Assembly (NCBI RefSeq): GCF_010646885.2
Contig: NZ_CP050700.1
Span: 186,001-250,000, forward strand
Direction: 5' to 3'
DNA length: 64,000 bases
Source of the DNA: Desulfopila sp. IMCC35008
Lineage (GTDB): Bacteria; Desulfobacterota; Desulfobulbia; Desulfobulbales; Desulfocapsaceae
The notes under the pieces are model-generated. The model saw only the letters and a program-made list of their open reading frames with translations, had not been told where the DNA came from and made no database searches. Shown here one piece after another: positions 61,185-64,000 of the stretch. Both the position numbers and the translations under genes were made by a program. Numbering within the stretch: the stretch's first letter is position 1; every line of letters begins with the position of its first letter.

Positions 61185-61859
61185 ATGGTGTTGATCGACT
61201 GTTTTGTAGAACTCATTGGTTATGTCAGTTACTTCCGGCAACTCCCGCCCGGTGAACAGCCGGGTTTTGAGAGAGTACAGAGAGATCTGGCAGAGTTGAT
61301 CGCCCAAAGCCAGGAGTTGTGCAGGGTGAACCGGTTGTCCACCACCGATTTCGATCTGGCACAGTTTGCTGTATTTGCCTGGATCGACGAGACCATGCTC
61401 GGTTCGGGTTGGCCAGACAGACAGCGTTGGCAAGGGGAACAGCTGCAGCGGGTGCATTACCAGACAGTGGATGCAGGGGTGCAGTTTTTTGACAAATTAA
61501 ATGAATTGCAGCCGCAGCAGCTCCAGGTACGGGAGGTCTATTATATCTGCCTGGCTTTGGGGTTTTCGGGAAGATACTGCAACCCGGGTGATGAATTCCT
61601 GCTTGGGCAATTGAAGAGTTCAAACCTGAAATTACTGGGCGTAGGATCGGTAGATCCTGATGAATATCTTTCGTCCAGATTGTTTCCTGATGGGTACAGT
61701 GATGGGGAAACCGGGGGGACAACACATCAAGGGGGCAGGTTTACCGCTCTTTCTGTAGTGGGGGCAACCGTGCCGCTTCTGCTTTTTGGACTGCTATTTT
61801 ACATTTACCGATTTGTGTTGAGTAACGTCGGTGAGAATCTACTTAAATCGATACACTGA
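61185..61859 (+). CDS. tssL: Type VI secretion inner-membrane protein TssL (DotU family)
   Basis: 224 residues. DotU/IcmH cytoplasmic domain with FAVFAWIDETMLGSGWP, EVYYICLALGFSGRY and a single C-terminal membrane helix (ALSVVGATVPLLLFGLLFYI). No C-terminal peptidoglycan-binding domain. Its TGA overlaps the tssM ATG (ATGA, 61859), so the membrane complex partners are translationally coupled. Confidence 0.92.
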   Translation: MVLIDCFVELIGYVSYFRQLPPGEQPGFERVQRDLAELIAQSQELCRVNRLSTTDFDLAQFAVFAWIDETMLGSGWPDRQRWQGEQLQRVHYQTVDAGVQFFDKLNELQPQQLQVREVYYICLALGFSGRYCNPGDEFLLGQLKSSNLKLLGVGSVDPDEYLSSRLFPDGYSDGETGGTTHQGGRFTALSVVGATVPLLLFGLLFYIYRFVLSNVGENLLKSIH

Positions 61860-64000
61860 TGAAAAATTTTTTCATTTCATTGCTGAAGTTTTTTTTCTGG
61901 ACCATGCTGATCCTGGTTATCGGCCTTGGCACCTTTGGTCTGGTGATATGGCTGAAGCATCCATGGTGGATCGGTTGTTTTTTTATCCTCGGATATTTCG
62001 GCCTGTTCTGTATCTGGTTGCTGGTAAGGAAGGTCCTGTTGCGACGGCGGGAGAAAAATTTTGTTAACGATGTTATCGCCCAGGATAGGGCTGTTCAGGG
62101 TTCCACCGGTGATTCCGTAGCCGCTCACGACCTGCAGAACCGTTGGAAGCAGGCCATTGACACTCTCCAGAAATCAAAACTCGGGAGATCGGGTAACCCA
62201 CTCTATGCCCTGCCGTGGTACATGGTTATCGGCGAGAGTCATTCCGGTAAAACAACAGCTATAAGGAACGCCGGTCTGGCTGCCCCGTTTGCCGAAACCC
62301 GAAGTGTCTCAGGCATTGGGGGGACCAGGAACTGTGATTGGTGGTTTTTTGAGCAGGCCGTTATCCTGGATACGGCAGGTAGGTATGCTATTCCCCTTGA
62401 TGAGGGGCGTGACAGGCAGGAATGGCAGAAATTCCTGTCGCTGCTGGTGAAATATCGAAAACGGGAAGCCCTTAATGGACTGGTGGTAACTGTCGCCGCC
62501 GATAAACTGCTCAGGTCCGACCCCCAGAGTATTGCCGATGATGGGCAGCAGATACGCCAGAGGGTAGATGAGTTAATGCGGGTACTCGGCATGAAGATCC
62601 CCGTGTATGTACTGGTGACAAAATGCGACCTCATCCAGGGGATGACCAGCTTCTGTGAAAGGTTGCCTGAAAAGTCACTGCAGCAGGTTATGGGCTTTAT
62701 GAACCGGGATCTTTCCGGTGATGTGACCGGGCTTCTCAGTCAACTCGGCAGTTCTCTCCAGAAAAAACTACGTGATCTTCGTCTCCTGCTGTTTTCAGCC
62801 GAAGGCGTCGGACCTGCAGGTGGCGATCCCGGAGCCGAATTGCTGTTGTTCCCCAATGAATTCGGCGTAATAGATGGTAATCTTCACCAGTTTGTTGAAA
62901 GTGCGTTTTCAGAAAATCCCTATCAGGAGACACCTCTCCTGCGTGGAATTTATTTCAGCAGCGGCAAGCAGGAAGGAAACCCGTATTCCAGCTTCCTGGG
63001 CGCTCTCGGACTGGTAAAGACTCAGGACGTACCGCCACCCGTTGAGCGGAGCTTTTTCATCTACGATCTCTTTGCCGATGTCATGGCAAGGGACAGGAAC
63101 CTTTATAGTCCAACGACCAAGGCCTTAAGCTGGCACAGGTTGACTCGAAACATCGGTCTTGTGGCGTGGGCGGCTATCGTCCTCTCGATTTGCGGGTTGC
63201 TCAGTTTTTCTTTTGTAAAGAACCTGACTACGCTCCGCACTGTAGCAGATGAGTTTGCCGATCCTGTGACGCTGCAGGGGGAAATCGTAACCGATACCGC
63301 CATTATGGAGCGGTTTCAGAATGGGGTTGCGATCATTGAAGATGTAAACAGCACGTGGTGGTTCCCACACCTCGGCCTTAATGAAAGTGAAGAGGTTGAA
63401 GCACGGATAAAAGAGAAATACTGCAGGCGTTACCGTAGCGAGTTTGCAATACCTTTTGATAAACAGCTTCAGCGGAATACCGTTTCGATTACACCGACAT
63501 CACCCGATGAACGGATCGGCGATCTGGTCGGGCATCTTACCTACAGGATCAACCTGCTTCAGAAACGTCTGGCGGGGGAGAGTCTGGATGATCTCGTGTC
63601 ACAGAACCAGCCTTCGTTTGCGTCCCTTATTTCTGCTGCAGATTCTGAGCTTGTGGCGCAACTGAGCAGCAGAGTTTCAACCCAGTACCTGCACTATCTC
63701 ACCTGGCAGGCCGATGAGGGGGAACTGGGAGCAGAGCTGCAGGAGCTGCAAAAGCTCCTGCACCATGTATTGAGTCAGCCGGACAGCAGTTTGAACTGGC
63801 TGGTCAGCTGGGCCAATGAAAACAGTGGCAGCGACCAGCTCACGTTAGCTCACTTTTGGGGGCCCTCCCTTACACGCAAGGGGGATATTGCTGTTCTTCC
63901 TGCCTTTACCCGTGATGGTAAGGGGATAATTGATCATTTTATAAAGGCAATCGAGAAGGCATTACCGGACAAGCTTCTGTTGACAGCCAATAAGGCCAGG
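61859..64000 (+). CDS. tssM: Type VI secretion inner-membrane protein TssM (IcmF), 3' end missing
   Basis: Starts at ATG 61859 in a four-base overlap with tssL and is open to the right edge (about 714 codons; the family is usually 1,100-1,300). Two N-terminal membrane helices (TMLILVIGLGTFGLVIWL; WWIGCFFILGYFGLFCIWLL), Walker A GESHSGKTTAIRNAGL (near 127), Walker B-type CDWWFFEQAVILDTAGRY, and a third helix VAWAAIVLSICGLLSFSF near 440. It joins TssL and TssJ to form the trans-envelope complex. Confidence 0.93.
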   Translation, partial: MKNFFISLLKFFFWTMLILVIGLGTFGLVIWLKHPWWIGCFFILGYFGLFCIWLLVRKVLLRRREKNFVNDVIAQDRAVQGSTGDSVAAHDLQNRWKQAIDTLQKSKLGRSGNPLYALPWYMVIGESHSGKTTAIRNAGLAAPFAETRSVSGIGGTRNCDWWFFEQAVILDTAGRYAIPLDEGRDRQEWQKFLSLLVKYRKREALNGLVVTVAADKLLRSDPQSIADDGQQIRQRVDELMRVLGMKIPVYVLVTKCDLIQGMTSFCERLPEKSLQQVMGFMNRDLSGDVTGLLSQLGSSLQKKLRDLRLLLFSAEGVGPAGGDPGAELLLFPNEFGVIDGNLHQFVESAFSENPYQETPLLRGIYFSSGKQEGNPYSSFLGALGLVKTQDVPPPVERSFFIYDLFADVMARDRNLYSPTTKALSWHRLTRNIGLVAWAAIVLSICGLLSFSFVKNLTTLRTVADEFADPVTLQGEIVTDTAIMERFQNGVAIIEDVNSTWWFPHLGLNESEEVEARIKEKYCRRYRSEFAIPFDKQLQRNTVSITPTSPDERIGDLVGHLTYRINLLQKRLAGESLDDLVSQNQPSFASLISAADSELVAQLSSRVSTQYLHYLTWQADEGELGAELQELQKLLHHVLSQPDSSLNWLVSWANENSGSDQLTLAHFWGPSLTRKGDIAVLPAFTRDGKGIIDHFIKAIEKALPDKLLLTANKAR

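Overview
The window looks like a chromosome segment of an anaerobic, deltaproteobacterial-type bacterium (Desulfobacterota). This is inferred from the gene mix: an alpha-type glutamine synthetase beside amt-glnK-glnD, a NikMLKQO nickel importer, TRAP transporters, hybrid histidine kinases, a type VI secretion locus, REP-associated transposase sequences and a selenocysteine peptide system. No rRNA or universal marker is present, so the placement is tentative.

Layout. 1-10.3 kb is core: the 5' part of mtnA (minus strand), then amt-glnK-glnD-glnA (ammonium uptake and nitrogen signalling), a DciA/DUF721 protein, a fused cysteine synthase/cysteinyl-tRNA synthetase-like gene whose synthetase ATP motifs are degraded, and tRNA-Arg(TCT). 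From 10.3 to about 36 kb the content is accessory: LysE and EamA exporters, a truncated acetyltransferase, a pseudoknotted RNA-like segment resembling an IscB/HEARO omega RNA without a nuclease, a radical SAM enzyme, a GntR-controlled sugar-acid operon (2-hydroxyacid dehydrogenase, KDPG-type aldolase, RraA-like protein, DgoK kinase, TRAP transporter), an IS200-type element, methylglyoxal synthase, a VOC protein, an integrase wrecked by a frameshift and by a 100-bp mini-transposon with TA target duplication, a sensor-kinase/binding-protein pair, a GC-rich serine hydrolase, several gene remnants, an orphan ATPase-like protein and IHF.

36-64 kb returns to ordered operons: a DUF423 protein, a FIST-sensor/histidine-kinase pair, tRNA-modification genes (SPOUT methyltransferase, truA), an old-yellow enzyme, a selenopeptide gene with two in-frame UGA codons plus its radical SAM/SPASM maturase, a RAYT transposase, a YnjBCD-like ABC importer, the nickel ECF importer, a duplicated Cys-rich secreted protein, and a type VI secretion operon (FHA-related accessory genes, tssJ, tssK, tssL and the start of tssM) running off the right edge.

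The strongest unusual item is the selenopeptide locus (44740-46774). It would be missed by standard gene calling because both UGA codons read as stops. Each UGA is followed exactly 18 nt later by a GGU-containing hairpin loop, as expected for bacterial SECIS elements. Other items of note are the CysK-CysS fusion with lost synthetase signatures, the orphan pseudoknotted RNA, the mini-transposon, and a repeated E-T-V-V-L motif array in the type VI locus that fits FHA-domain ligands.
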